Assembly (NCBI GenBank): GCA_037126765.1
Contig: JBBCBC010000022.1
Location: forward strand, 20,923,758 to 20,987,757
Length of the DNA: 64,000 bases
Direction of reading: 5' to 3'
DNA from: Stenogyne calaminthoides
Taxonomy: Eukaryota > Streptophyta > Magnoliopsida > Lamiales > Lamiaceae
Shown: piece after piece, positions 39,501 through 49,963 of the stretch
Numbering within the stretch: position 1 is the first letter of the stretch
Layout: every line of letters starts with the position of its first letter
Position numbers and translations under genes: made by a program
Notes under the pieces: model-generated
Database searches by the model: none
Seen by the model: only the letters and a program-made list of their open reading frames with translations
What the model was told of the DNA's origin: nothing

Positions 39501-40075
39501 ACCCCTTGTCCTATAAATAGAGGATGCATTTTTCATCCCCAATGCAACTCCATGTGTTGGAAAAATTAAAAATCCACAAAGGTGGTGGCAAATATTTTTA
39601 GTTTTCTCCTTTGTTAAAATCGTTCGTGAGAATCCTTCCACCGGATTACGTTCGTGGATGTGGGACATATTTGAGAAGGCACTTTGGGTTGATCCATCGT
39701 CTCAACGGTTGTCTCTACAAGAGGTATGTAATCTCGTAACTCCTAGATTTTGCATGCTTAGGATTTACGTGAATTACGTTTACGCATGTTGCTAATTGCT
39801 TGCTTAATTATTATGTTGAATTGATTTAGGATTAATTCATGTTAGTAATTAATTAAATAATTTAAATATGTATTTAAATACACCTCGAATAGATCCGGGC
39901 ACCCCTTATTTCCCAACAAATGTAACACATGCTATTATATGAACAGTTTTCAATAAATATATACAACATTCAATCATATTTAAAGCAACAATGATAAATA
40001 ATTTATTTCAGTAAATAAGTGTTTAATATATAGTTTATACGAAGTAAAAGTATACTTTCACGTATAATCCCAACA
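36543..40075 (-). repeat. 5' LTR of copia B, interrupted by a solo LTR
   Basis: It is colinear with A's LTRs, with edges tgttgggatacg and cgtataatcccaaca. A solo LTR interrupts it at 38222-39918. Without the insert it is about 1.83 kb. A minus-strand TATA-like sequence lies near 36955-36966. It is visibly more diverged from A's LTRs than those are from each other. Confidence 0.93.
38222..39918 (+). repeat. Solo LTR, plus-oriented, inside B's 5' LTR
   Basis: 1697 bp, with edges tgttaggattatac and tatttcccaaca and a perfect 5-bp duplication aatgt (38217-38221 and 39919-39923). Its sequence is a distant relative of the A/B LTR in reverse orientation, sharing the tatgctttttactttgtataa start and other blocks. 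A TATA box, ctataaatag, lies at 39511-39520. No internal region is present, so it is the product of LTR-LTR recombination. Confidence 0.95.
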
Positions 40076-40849
40076 TCCACTAGCGAGTATTGGTTAGTTT
40101 GATCATGCTAACCGTTCTTCTCGTAGTGTAGAAGCGGTTAAAAAATTCTTGCTCCATTTGATCCCAATTATCAATGTAATCTGCTTCTATGTTGATTTTC
40201 TAGTCAAAGACATTCTCTCTTTTAAAGATCTCATAAACTGTTTGGACAAATGATCACTATACGTCCCAACGCTATTGCACGTTTCAATAAAGAGAGCCAC
40301 GTGCTGCTTTATTTTCTTTTTACCATCAATTTTTGGAACTTTGGGTTGGTAACTAGCTAGCATCCTCATTTTGTTGATTCTCTTAGTATACGTTTTGGTG
40401 TAGGTGAAGGATAATTTGGAGCCTTCTACTTATCTGTCTTTCACTGCTCCCAAGATCAGCTCCTTGATTTGATCAATATTGACTCCATCATCAGAAGAAA
40501 TCAACAACTCTTTCTCTGTCCCCCCAGTTTATATTGTTTGATGTCTGGTTAAAGTTTTAGCATCATCATACTCTCCAACTTAATTTCCATTCGTGTAGCT
40601 TGCATCACCACCATTTGTCTTATTCATCAAGTGAGCGATTTGAGAATCTTGATTTTGGACTTACTTTACGAGTCCTTCAATATTAATTGAAGTTGTACTT
40701 GAGTTTGAAGAGGATCTTAACAAGGATCGAGGAGTGGAGCTCTCGAGTCTTCTTCATCACTTTCGGCAAATGTAGGGAGGTTTGTTCGCAGTAGTTTCAA
40801 CCGAAAGGTTGGCTCCTGAAGAAGTCCCAAAACTCAATCTTCTTGACAT

Positions 40850-42000
40850 GGTCTGAGTTAACAACATTAGCATCTAAAGTATCTGAAAGGCTGAAACTTA
40901 TGTAAAAGATCTTACGAGAAGATATGATGATGAATTTGAAGCTTTCTTTGGAAGAGAAGAAATGAGAGGAAGAGTAGACCCACTGGGCATGCTAAGTTTG
41001 TAATAATAAATCTCGTGAATTGAATTTGAAAACACTAAAATAAACTTGATTTTCGTAAATAAAATATGTAGTAAATTTGCGAGTACGATCTCTAATTAAT
41101 AATCTTCTTATTCTTTTTTTTCGAGCTTTGACTTTGACTTGGATGACTTCTTGAAGGAATCCTCGTCTTGGCCTTGTTTGGAGTTGAATTTAAGGATTTT
41201 GAAACGCTAATACAAGGATTATATGTCTTTTTTTGGACCAAACAAGTCTGTTGGAGACTTTCTGGATGAACGTCTTCGAATTTGGTGAAGAACGTCTTTT
41301 AATCTTCAAAGTTCACCTTTGAATCTTCGAGAGTATCTTTGAATGTTGAATGAAGAACTCCTTTGAAGTAAAGTCTGATCGGAGGGGTTCAACACCTTTG
41401 TCTCAAATTGGGTGTCGTGTTTGAACGATTTTCACGAAAAATGAAGAATGCTTTGAAACTGGTGAAACTGATAAAGAATGTCTTCAAATCTTCAAGAGTC
41501 TCGAAGAACATCTGTGAAGAAAATGTTTGATTGGAGGGGCTTGACACCTTTATCTCAGGTCGAACACTACTTTTGGATGATTTGCACGAAGAACACTTTG
41601 GAGTTGCTTTGAATCTTCAAGAACGTGTGTAGAGAATCTTGAGTAGTTCTTGTCTTTGTCTTGAATGTGTTGTGTGTTTGTGAATAGTTTTGACCCCTAT
41701 ATATAGGGGGAGGGGTGCCAAACTTTTCATTCTTGAGGTTCCACGTGGCGACTTCTAATTGACCGGGGAAATTTGATTGGCAAAAAAATGCAAATTATTT
41801 AATTTTGATTGGTTTGTTATTAATTCCCTTTTATATTTGGGGATATATCAGTTTGATCTGTCAAATACGGGTATTCGGGATCCCATAAATTTGATTAGCT
41901 TGTACAGTGTATATTAAATAGCAATTATTTAACTATTTAATTTGAGAGTTAATTTATTTAATTTCTCAATATATAAATAATTGATTTTATTTTGATATTA
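40850..42000 (-). repeat. Leader and probable 5' LTR of the gypsy element
   Basis: This region lies upstream of the gypsy gag ATG. It has many diverged repeats of a tcttcaaatcttcaagag type, and a minus-strand TATA box (ctatatatagg near 41697-41707) where an LTR promoter would be. No second copy is in the window, so its exact ends cannot be fixed. No gene is seen. Confidence 0.5.
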
Positions 42001-42133
42001 ATAAATAAAAATTCCAATTATATAAATGGTGGCTGGTCTTTGATAGAGGTAATTTTGAATTCTCTATGTAATTGTTTACGGGGTGGAGTACTCTTTTTTC
42101 TCCAATTTGTGAAATGAATATTTTTCTTGCACG

Positions 42134-42136
<3 letters not shown>

Positions 42137-42188
<52 letters not shown>
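42137..42188. repeat. AT microsatellite
   Basis: An uninterrupted run of TA dinucleotides about 50 bp long, outside the nested elements and about 0.9 kb upstream of the pectin methylesterase gene. Confidence 0.95.
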
Positions 42189-42191
<3 letters not shown>

Positions 42192-42400
42192 TTTTCATGT
42201 ATTGTCATTTAATTGAATGCAAATTTAATTTACTTACAATAATCATCACACAATCACAAAGTTTTGTATGTATCAGATGCATTATGCTACTTAAATGCAC
42301 TTTCAAATAATATCAATGTTTTTTTACTAGACAGTTGTAATTGTTTTCATCGAGCAATAACAATTGGTAAACTAATATTTTCTAATGAAAATAATTAATA

Positions 42401-42611
42401 CTCCCTCCGTCCTATATAAGTTTATAAGTTTCTCCCTTTCCTTTTTCATCTGTCACACAATAAGTTTCTTGTTTAAATAAAAAAAAGTAACTCCACTACT
42501 CATAATTTTTATCCTCACTTTTCACACAATATTACAAAAAATATCGCTCACTACTCCACTTAAACAAAAAAACAAAAAGAAACAATAAATTTATACACGG
42601 GACGGAGGGAG
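42401..42611. mobile_element. Stowaway-type MITE
   Basis: 211 bp, with terminal inverted repeats ctccctccgtcc and ggacggagggag (the right end is cgggacggagggag) flanked by TA on both sides (42399-42400 and 42612-42613). These are the ends and TA target of Tc1/mariner-derived Stowaway elements. It has no coding capacity. It lies about 480 bp before the pectin methylesterase start codon, so it may be part of that promoter region. Confidence 0.93.
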
Positions 42612-42613
42612 TA

Positions 42614-43087
42614 CAATTTAAAAATGTATTTAAATTGCACGGTGCACATGAGACTTACTCTCAACTTAAAATGGGTAAAGAACTGACATTTTCTTCCAAA
42701 ATGTTAAAGCGTTAATGCTCAAATTACACTGTCTCACCGAGAAACGATTTCACTCAAGTGTGCCTTATAACTTAATTATCTTGTTATTGGTGTTGAATGT
42801 GCCCCTTTGAAGAAATGAGGCAACTTTTTGCATGTTATTGTCAACTCTAATCCTGTGCAATTAAAGTTAATATCACTGCATCAGCAGAACCCATACATAC
42901 ATACGGTATACATATGCATCGAAAGAAACAGACAGTAGACAGCACGGGTTGACACATTAAGATTAGAGATAAACAATACACATACATACATACGGCCACA
43001 AGACCCACCACAGACTTCTCTGACTGCACCCATTCCCCCTTCCCCCATTAAAAATTGAATCTTTCTTGCAACCAAAACACCAGAGAA
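42614..43087 (+). promoter_or_regulatory. Upstream region of the pectin methylesterase gene
   Basis: 474 bp between the MITE and the start codon. It includes repeated catacatacata tracts (about 42890-42910 and 42978-42992). No clear TATA box at the expected distance could be chosen. The segment at about 42690-42760 resembles flanks seen near 49930-49960 and 52060-52090. Confidence 0.4.
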
Positions 43088-46000
43088 ATGAGCATGGATT
43101 CTTGGCCATTGAACCTGTTTGCAGCATCAATAATATTCTTCTCATTCTTCATAACCACTGCAAATTCAACCCCACATTCCAATAACCTCAAAATCAGCCA
43201 ACAAAACTACTCCAATTGGTTAAAAATCATGACCTCCCGCAACCGCTCCAATTTCCTAGAATCCAAAAACAAATTCCAGCCTTGCAAGTTTATCAAAGTT
43301 AACAAGAATCCAAAATTAGGAGACTTCGCCACTCTCAAAAAGGCCGTGGATTCGCTCCCTCTTTTCAACCCCTGTAGGGTCGTTATTTCAGTTGGTCCGG
43401 GCACTTACAGGTACACTGATACCAATCTATTAAAATATGCATTTAAAAAAAAATTGATTTAGTATTTATAATATATTGCACATTTTTGCAGGGAAAAGAT
43501 AGAAATTCCGATGACTATGGCGTATATTACATTGGAAGGAGCTGGTGCGAAGAAGACGATAATCCGATGGGACGATACCGCGGATCGGGCCGGCCCGAAT
43601 GGACTGGCTCTGGGTACCTACGGCTCTGCAACATTTTCTGTTGATGCTCCATATTTTGTTGCCAAGAATATTACTTTCATGGTTAGTTGGATTTTTCTAT
43701 TCACTCTGATTTGAAATTTATGTGCAATTTTGATTCAATTTTGATCAAAGTGAGGTATTAGTTCATATGAAGAAAAATATTAGTTCATTAAGAATAAAGT
43801 ATTAGTTTGTATGCCGAACAGTATTAGTACTTTTCAATGTATAACTAATAACTACTATGAGTTGATACTTCTCTTCATATGAACTAATAGTTTCCGAGTA
43901 GCTATTTTCTATGATAAAGTATAAAAAACAGCTAGGTCAATATTCCAAGTCAAAATTGCACCAATTACTCGGTGCAATTGGTGCGCAAAAGTTGCCGTAA
44001 TTTTAAGGTTCACTCTGTCTTGACTATTGGCTAAAATTAATGCAATTTCAATGAGCTTGAAAATATTGGTGACGCGTAATAAATCTAGAGCAAATTCTTA
44101 TATGTACCAGTTGTATCGTGCAATTGGTATGTTTTTTTTTTAACAATATTACTCATTTTCACCAAATAATATTAGTTATTTTCATTTAACAACATTACTT
44201 GTTTTCAGTAAGTGAATAGTATTACATATTTTCATCGAACAATAGTAGCCAAACAATTCACTTAACAATATCAATTATATTAAACAATATTTTACAACAG
44301 GAGCACACAAATATTACTCCAAATCGTAATGTTCACTTTTTAAATTCGATAAATCGACAGAACAAAGCGCCACCACCGCCGGCCGGAGCAACGGGGAAGC
44401 AGGCGGTGGCGCTACGGATCTCCGCCGATATGGCAGCCTTCATAAACTGCAAATTCGTGGGGGCACAGGACACTCTGTACGACCACAAAGGCAGGCATTA
44501 TTTCGAGAAGTGCCATATCCAAGGCTCTGTGGATTTCATATTTGGAAACGGGCTCTCACTCTATGAAGGCTGCCATCTTCATGCCAAAACCAACACTTTT
44601 GGAGCTTTGACTGCACAAAAGAGAGAGAGCATGCTTGAAGCAACCGGCTTCTCTTTTGTCAATTGTAAGGTAACCGGGTCGGGCGCGCTCTATTTGGGCC
44701 GGGCATGGGGCACTTTTTCCAGAGTCGTGTTTGCTTATACGTATATGGATAAGATAATCACTCCCAGAGGATGGTATGATTGGGGAGATAAGCAGCGCCA
44801 AATGTAAGTTTTAATTACAGCTTATTTTTGTATGTTTTTTACTTGAGATTCGGGATTTGGGAAAAATACCGAAATACCGAAATAAAAATCCATATATATT
44901 TCAGTATTTTGGCAAAATATATGTATATGAGTGATACTTGTGTGCACCAATTATACGGTGCAATTGGATTTAATTTTAATATAGATTAACCACACACTAA
45001 AATTTGGGTGATTTCACCCACCATTATTTTTTTTTCCATTCCCATGGACCCTGAACCATGAATCCTGAACCCGAATACTAAACCCGAGAACCCGAACTCA
45101 AATCCTGAACCATGAACCATTCGGGTTGGGTTTGGGTCTTGTTCGAATTGAAATATAATAAAAAAACACTGAAATCCAATTGCATGAATTCTAAACTGGT
45201 GCAAAAAGTGCACACAAGAATTTGTCGTATACCATTTATTAAATTTTGGTAAAATTTTCGATATATAAAATGGTATTTACTGATATCATACAAAAAATGG
45301 GTATACCAAAATTTTGGCACGGTATTGATATTGTACTTTTTATATATCGAAAATTTTGATACGATATACAATATGAAATTGTATTTTTCGTATACGGAAC
45401 CACCCTTACTTGAGATGGTAATGGTTCGCAGACTTAAAGGCAGCGTTTGTTTTGGGATTTAAGAGTGCGGATCAAGTCAAGGTTTTAGAATCCAGGAATT
45501 TAAAATCTTTGATTGTCAAATCAATGTTTAATAATGATTGATAATGTATTATTATATTATATTGAGAAGAGTAATAAAATGTTTAAAGTGTGATGTATTG
45601 GGAAGAATAATAATAAATTTTAGGTATTTGAGGTGTGGATAGAATGTGGGATTTGAAAACCAGACTTTAAATCTCAAACTCGTATGAGACGGGGAGCGCA
45701 AAGTCTTAAGTCCATCCGTGTGAGTCCCAAAACAAACGTAACAAAAGTGAAATTTAAGTATAAGAAATATATTTCTATAAAAACAAAAAAAAATACACTG
45801 ACCAGTGACAAGATTCAATTCATAGATCAAGTCTCAACTCAAAAAATGTAAAAAGTTGGATTCAATGTTTTTTTTTCAATTTGAGGTCTGTTTCAATGCA
45901 AGATATGATGAAATATATACTCTCAATTAAAATTAATAAACAAAAAGCTTGCGCCGTCTTTTCTTGTTGTTTGGTATGAATTTTACTCGAAAAATAATCG

Positions 46001-46358
46001 TCTGGTTGAATTGAAAGGAAAAAAGTTTAGGTCCTTAATTGAGACATTTTAAAGTTGATTATATATGGAGACTTGGTCTAAAAGGTTGGATTCCGTCTTT
46101 GAAATTCTTGATTTAAATAAAATATATTTTAGAACATTCAAATAAAATTATTATGAAATATTAAGATATAGTAGTATTTTTTTTTCATATGTTTCATTTT
46201 ATATTTTTAGGACGGTGTTCTACGGGCAATTCAAGTGTTCAGGACCAGGGGCTTCACATGGAGGACGGGTAAAATGGGCAAGGGAGCTCACCAAACAAGA
46301 GGCCCAACCATTTATATCACTAAGCTTCATTGATGGCCACCAATGGCTCACAACTTAA
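43088..46358 (+). CDS. Pectin methylesterase (pectinesterase), type without PRO region
   Basis: It removes methyl esters from cell-wall homogalacturonan and should act in the apoplast. Four exons with GT/AG introns, 43088-43410, 43492-43681, 44361-44803 and 46211-46358, give 367 codons. The N terminus has a hydrophobic signal peptide (FAASIIFFSFFITTA). All family motifs are present in order: GTYREKI across the first intron, QAVALRISAD, GAQDTLYD with the catalytic Gln-Asp, GSVDFIFGNG with the catalytic Asp, LGRAWG with the active-site Arg and Trp, and FYGQFKCSGPGA near the end. There is no inhibitor-like PRO domain, as in the shorter plant pectinesterases such as the PME53 group. The ATG at 43088 is followed closely by another at 43094. 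The frame is intact, so it is probably functional. Confidence 0.93.
44930..45400. repeat. MITE-like inverted repeats in intron 3 of the pectin methylesterase gene
   Basis: The edges cttgtgtgcaccaattatac (about 44938) and gtgcacacaagaattt (about 45208) are inverted, and caattggattt recurs inverted inside them, suggesting a MITE of about 285 bp. Just after it, 45225-45400 has a second inverted structure around attttcgatatataaaa and ttatatatcgaaaatttt. Intron 2 (43682-44360) has a related segment with caccaattactcggtgcaatt. Confidence 0.55.
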
Positions 46359-46576
46359 TCATTCTCTATTTGAAACAACAAGATGTAATATTCAACAAGT
46401 CAATTTATAAATGTAGTAGTATTGTTTCCTCTTTTACCTAATTTAGTTAATAAGAAAATTGAGATGTTAATTATTAGCTAATGCACATGTGTTTCACAAG
46501 GTATTTTCAAGAATGGTTAATGCTATGAATTAAACTGCATGCAATTATAGAGAAGCATGAACGAATAAAAAAAATT
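46359..46576. other. 3' flank of the pectin methylesterase gene
   Basis: AT-rich sequence after the stop codon. The aataag at about 46450 could act as a polyadenylation signal. Nothing else is seen. Confidence 0.4.
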
Positions 46577-46913
46577 AAGGGGGTGTTTGGTAAATGATGG
46601 AGGAATGGAAAGGGTATGGGTATGATAGTTGTGTGGAATGAAACTCATTCCTCATCTAATTGGGAGGTATGGTGGATTCCCCTAAATTGGGGAATCATTC
46701 ACATTCCACAATCATACCAAACACAATTTCTTCATTCCATTCTCATACCTTAACCCCCAAAGTATCCAACCAAGCAATCATAAATTTATCGACTTACAGG
46801 GTGTTTGCAACCTCAATATGATAAGGTAGAAGCATATTTTTAAGAAGTAGGTGTGACCCAACTTTTTTAAAATATAAGTGTTTCTACCTTTTGAGTTGTG
46901 ATTGCAAACAAAC
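46577..46913. repeat. Two adjacent MITE-like inverted repeats
   Basis: The first (about 46577-46790) starts gggggtgtttggtaaatgatgg and ends with the inverted match cattctcataccttaaccccc; inside it is rich in ggaatgg and ccattcc. The second (about 46799-46913) starts agggtgtttgcaacctc and ends tgattgcaaacaaacactta. Both have the gtgtttg ends seen in Harbinger/hAT-derived MITEs. Target duplications are not clear. Confidence 0.6.
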
Positions 46914-47611
46914 ACTTAATTCGTAAAGAATGAATACGTTTGGAGGCGTCTATCAACCCAGAGTTTCTACTATTTTCGTGTGATGCAAGTTATAATGAAT
47001 CAAATAACTACATATATTAAAATTGGCTACAGGCCCAAAAGCACGCTCGAACTCGAATACAGCTCAAAGACCCTAAAAGAATTTGTCGGAGACATTGCTC
47101 CTGAGCCCTCGACATGGGGACCCGGCCTCCTGCAACCCCCAACCAACTCAGGGCATGAGTTGGATCGTTATGATCGTGGGTCGATGTGCAGTCTATCAGG
47201 CTCCATAACCCAATAGTTAAGGAATAAATTAATTGATGAATTTTGATCCAACTCGTGAGACGATATAATATGAAAGAGCGACAATTTGTACATCAAATGA
47301 GTTGGCTAGAAATTTGCCACTATGTGAAAGCTTCTATAGAATGGTCATTTCCACAAATTCTTAGAATATTTACAAACAACTTTACGAATTGCAAGAGATG
47401 CACATGTTTTACCCTTTTACAAATTAAACTGTACTTCATTCCCACAACCAATTTAACGCCTACATGGTCCGGTTCTGTCAATTATAGATCAGTCCAAGTT
47501 CAATAAGAAAAGGGAGTGGGAGCCCTCTTATAAGAGGACAAATTTTTAAGATAAAAATTAAGATGACCTATTACCAAGATTTCATGAAAACGATTAATGG
47601 TAGGAAAAGGA
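46914..47611. other. Intergenic region with no recognised gene
   Basis: About 700 bp. Short ORFs (46980-47216 and 47243-47506) are present, but they resemble nothing I know and have no splice or promoter context. Confidence 0.5.
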
Positions 47612-48678
47612 GGACAAATTGCAAAAGGACTTATTTTATCCCTCATTGCACTTCAAGAACCTAACTTTAAACTTTTATAGGGTAGGTACTTAACTATTAA
47701 TTTGTTGCAAAAAAAAGACTCGGTCAATTTTAAGATAAAAAAATTTCATTTTCACTTATTTTTTTATATATCACTTTATAAAAAATAATGATATTTCCCA
47801 AAAAATAATAATAATAAATACTAATAATGAGCTAATGACGGTTAATATATAGTATTTTTTTTAAAACGTAAATAAATTTATTAAATACAACGAGTACAAA
47901 TATTCAAACAATTACAGACAAAACCTTACAGTAGAAAATACCGAAAAATTAGTTCGAAGAATTACAAAGAAGAACTACTAATTAATATTAAGTGGCATAT
48001 CGTACCGTACCAAAAATAGTGACACATATCATATACCGTACCAAAATTTTTTATATTTAAAAATTTATATCGTTTTTGTATACCAAAATTTGGCATACAT
48101 AAAATTTCGATAAATAAAAAATATTTACCTACCATACTGAAGTTTTCGGTATCTAAAAATTTCTACTGGTATCGATATATACTGTCTCATACCGAAATTT
48201 TGATATACTATGTCATACCGAAATATCAGAATACATAATTTTTTTAACAAAATACCGAAATTTTTTGGTATATTGAAATTTCAAAATTTTAGAATGCATA
48301 TTACCATATTGTACCGCAATTCGCGGTATATTGAAAAAATCGACATTTTTGGTATTTTTCAATTTGATAAACGCAGTATACCGATTTTTTCATTAATTTT
48401 CTACCCCTAACCGTGAATTTAAAGGAGTGGATTTTAGAAAAGAACACAAAAATTGAGAACAAATTTTTTGTATTCCTGTAATACCTTGTTTTTTATTGAA
48501 CGAAAGAAGTTAGATGCAAATTGAAAAAAAGAAAAAAAACTATTGTTTTGTCTTAAAACTGCCCATGTCCTTTTTTTGCAATAAATTGAAAGTTAAGTAC
48601 CTACCCTGCAAAAGTCTAAAGTTATGTCCTTAAAGTGCAATAAGGGGCAAAGATAAGTCCTATTTTTGCAATTTGTCC
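47612..48678. mobile_element. Mutator-like non-autonomous element with long inverted ends
   Basis: 1067 bp, with inverted ends of roughly 130 bp. Inward from the left it reads ggacaaattgcaaaaggac, and from the right ggacaaattgcaaaaatagg. Both continue through gggtaggtacttaact and a ttgcaaaaaaa block. A 9-bp flank ggaaaagga (47603-47611) matches agaaaagaa (48679-48687) at seven of nine positions. Long inverted ends and a 9-bp duplication point to a Mutator-like element. It has no transposase, and its middle contains another small element. Confidence 0.75.
47990..48413. repeat. hAT-type MITE rich in ataccgaaa motifs, inside the Mutator-like element
   Basis: Dense direct and inverted copies of ggtataccgaaa-like words, ending in ctacccctaa, which is the reverse complement of the taggggt terminus common in hAT MITEs. 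The left end is not clearly defined. Confidence 0.5.
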
Positions 48679-48756
48679 AGAAAAGAATGATCCAAATATT
48701 TGGGGGATTTTGTTATTTTTGCCATCTCTTTGACAATGGTTAGTTAGCCATGATTT

Positions 48757-49743
48757 GAGAGAAAAAAAAATTGCTCCCATAATTTCCTGTAATCTGTTTT
48801 TGGTCCCAAAATATTTAACTATTCAATTTTGGTCCCATAATTATTGCGTTTGTCCAATTTTGGTTCCATTTTCGCTGGAAAAATAAAAACGGCGTCGTTT
48901 TTGTTCAAAAATTGGGGATCTCCGATCGCGCGTGCGTCCAAATTGTCGTGTGTCCAATTTTGGCCCCATAATTATTGTTTTTGTCCAATTTTGGTCTCAT
49001 AACTATTGTGTTTGTCCAATTTTGGTCCCATGTTTGTTTCTTTTAATTTTAATTTTAGTTGTAGCATAATTTTAGTTACTGCATAATTTTAATAATCTTA
49101 ATATTAATTAAAATTTTATTTAAATTTATTGTTTGAATTACCTAGGAGTGAAAAAAATAAAAAAAAATAAAAAATAAACAGTCAGCATCCACATCACACG
49201 CGCGATCGGAGATTGGACGTATGACGTGTGACTTTGTTTTCGTTCAAAAATTGGGGATCTCCGATCGCGCTTGTGACGTGGACGCTGACTGTTTATTTTT
49301 TATTTTTTTACTCCATTTTATTATACACCTAGATAATTCAAACAATAAATTTTAAATAAAAAATTTAATTAATATTAAGATTAAATACTGCAACTTAAAA
49401 GAATAATTAAAATTATGTAGTAACTAAAATTATGCAACAATTAAAATTCAAATTAGAAGAAACAAACATGGGATCAAAATTGGACAAACACAATAGTTAT
49501 GGGACCAAAATTAGACAAACGCAATAGTTATGGGACCAAAATTGGACAAACAATAATTTGAACACACGCGCGATCGGAGATCCCCAATTTTTTTAACAAA
49601 ACGACGTCGTTTTGTTTTTCCGGCGAAAATAGGACCAAAATTGGACAAACGCAATAATTATGGGATAAAAATTGAATAGTTAAATATTTTGGGACAAAAA
49701 ACAAATTACAGGAAAGTTAATGGACCAAAAAACTTTTGTTCTC
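48757..49743. mobile_element. Foldback Mutator-like element
   Basis: 987 bp that is almost entirely one imperfect palindrome. The left arm runs to about 49230 and the right arm from about 49245. The target-site duplication gccatgattt (48747-48756 and 49744-49753) is perfect over 10 bp. Each arm holds several copies of a module ccaattttggtcccataat spaced by ttattgtgtttgt, and a GC-rich block with ggggatctccgatcgcgc. A 9-11 bp duplication and very long inverted repeats fit the foldback type of Mutator-like elements. It has no ORF. Confidence 0.88.
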
Positions 49744-49963
49744 GCCATGATTTGGTTAGTTAGGTGCTATCTAGCGAAGTTATAAAAGAACGGCTAAAAT
49801 TCATGCACAAAAATTAACAATGTTTAAACAATGATAGTTTTTATGCATAACAAATTAACAATAAGACAAAAACTCATATGAGACGGTCTCATGCATGAGA
49901 CGGGTATAACTTAGCAAAAATCACGTTCACCCCTCCCAAAATGTTAAAGCGTCAATGTCCAAC

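Larger units (their letters stand above)
3475..40075 (-). mobile_element. Copia element B (Angela/BARE-like), nested host
   Basis: B is inserted in the gypsy gag with target-site duplication tccat (3470-3474) and tccac (40076-40080). Reading its minus strand from the right, it has a 5' LTR (36543-40075), the tRNA-iMet primer binding site, a long leader, gag and part of pol. It then stops abruptly about 27 bases short of its right-family edge: a large deletion joins the LTR terminus (3475-3501) to the end of the integrase region. RT, RNase H and most of the 3' LTR are missing. Inside it lie element A, a hAT transposon and a solo LTR. With those removed about 5.6 kb of B remains. Confidence 0.9.
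663..40849 (-). pseudogene. Ty3/gypsy gag, broken into three pieces by insertions
   Basis: Gag forms the capsid of the retrotransposon particle. Reading the minus strand from the ATG at 40849, the first piece begins MSRRLSFG and later contains LASYQPKVPKIDGK and the QHVALFIETCNS motif typical of plant gypsy gag. The second piece (3474 to 3091) contains YINRWRNL, a diverged IKGM segment and ILQGIQPRTFEDLATRA, then NPFLDSDFSRIF. The third (746 to 663) contains ELLDAKLV. These follow the usual order in the family. Stops and frameshifts are frequent, for example a tag where the family has cag just before WKEE. Copia element B separates pieces one and two, and a Mutator-like element separates two and three. 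It is a dead gene. Confidence 0.7.
663..42000 (-). mobile_element. Decayed Ty3/gypsy retrotransposon, outermost host of the nest
   Basis: Three separated stretches (663-746, 3091-3474, 40076-40849) read in order on the minus strand as parts of one plant gypsy gag. The gag start lies at 40849. Beyond it, toward higher coordinates, is a leader and 5' LTR-like region with a minus-strand TATA box in a ctatatatagg context near 41697-41707. No protease, reverse transcriptase or 3' LTR of this element is visible, so the 3' side is deleted or lies to the left of the window. The outer boundary near 42000 is approximate because I could not find a paired LTR. Confidence 0.6.

Noticed and set aside
41987..42208. 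Minus-strand ORF with a long alternating Ile/Tyr run
   Set aside because: It is only the translation of the AT microsatellite.
43055..43462. Extended start of the pectin methylesterase exon 1 at 43055
   Set aside because: The codon there is ttg, not atg. The first real ATG in frame is 43088, which also places the signal peptide at the N terminus. The ORF also reads past the splice donor at 43411.
46980..47506. Two plus-strand ORFs between the pectin methylesterase gene and the Mutator-like element
   Set aside because: They have no recognisable protein and no intron or promoter signals, and the surroundings are repeat-rich.
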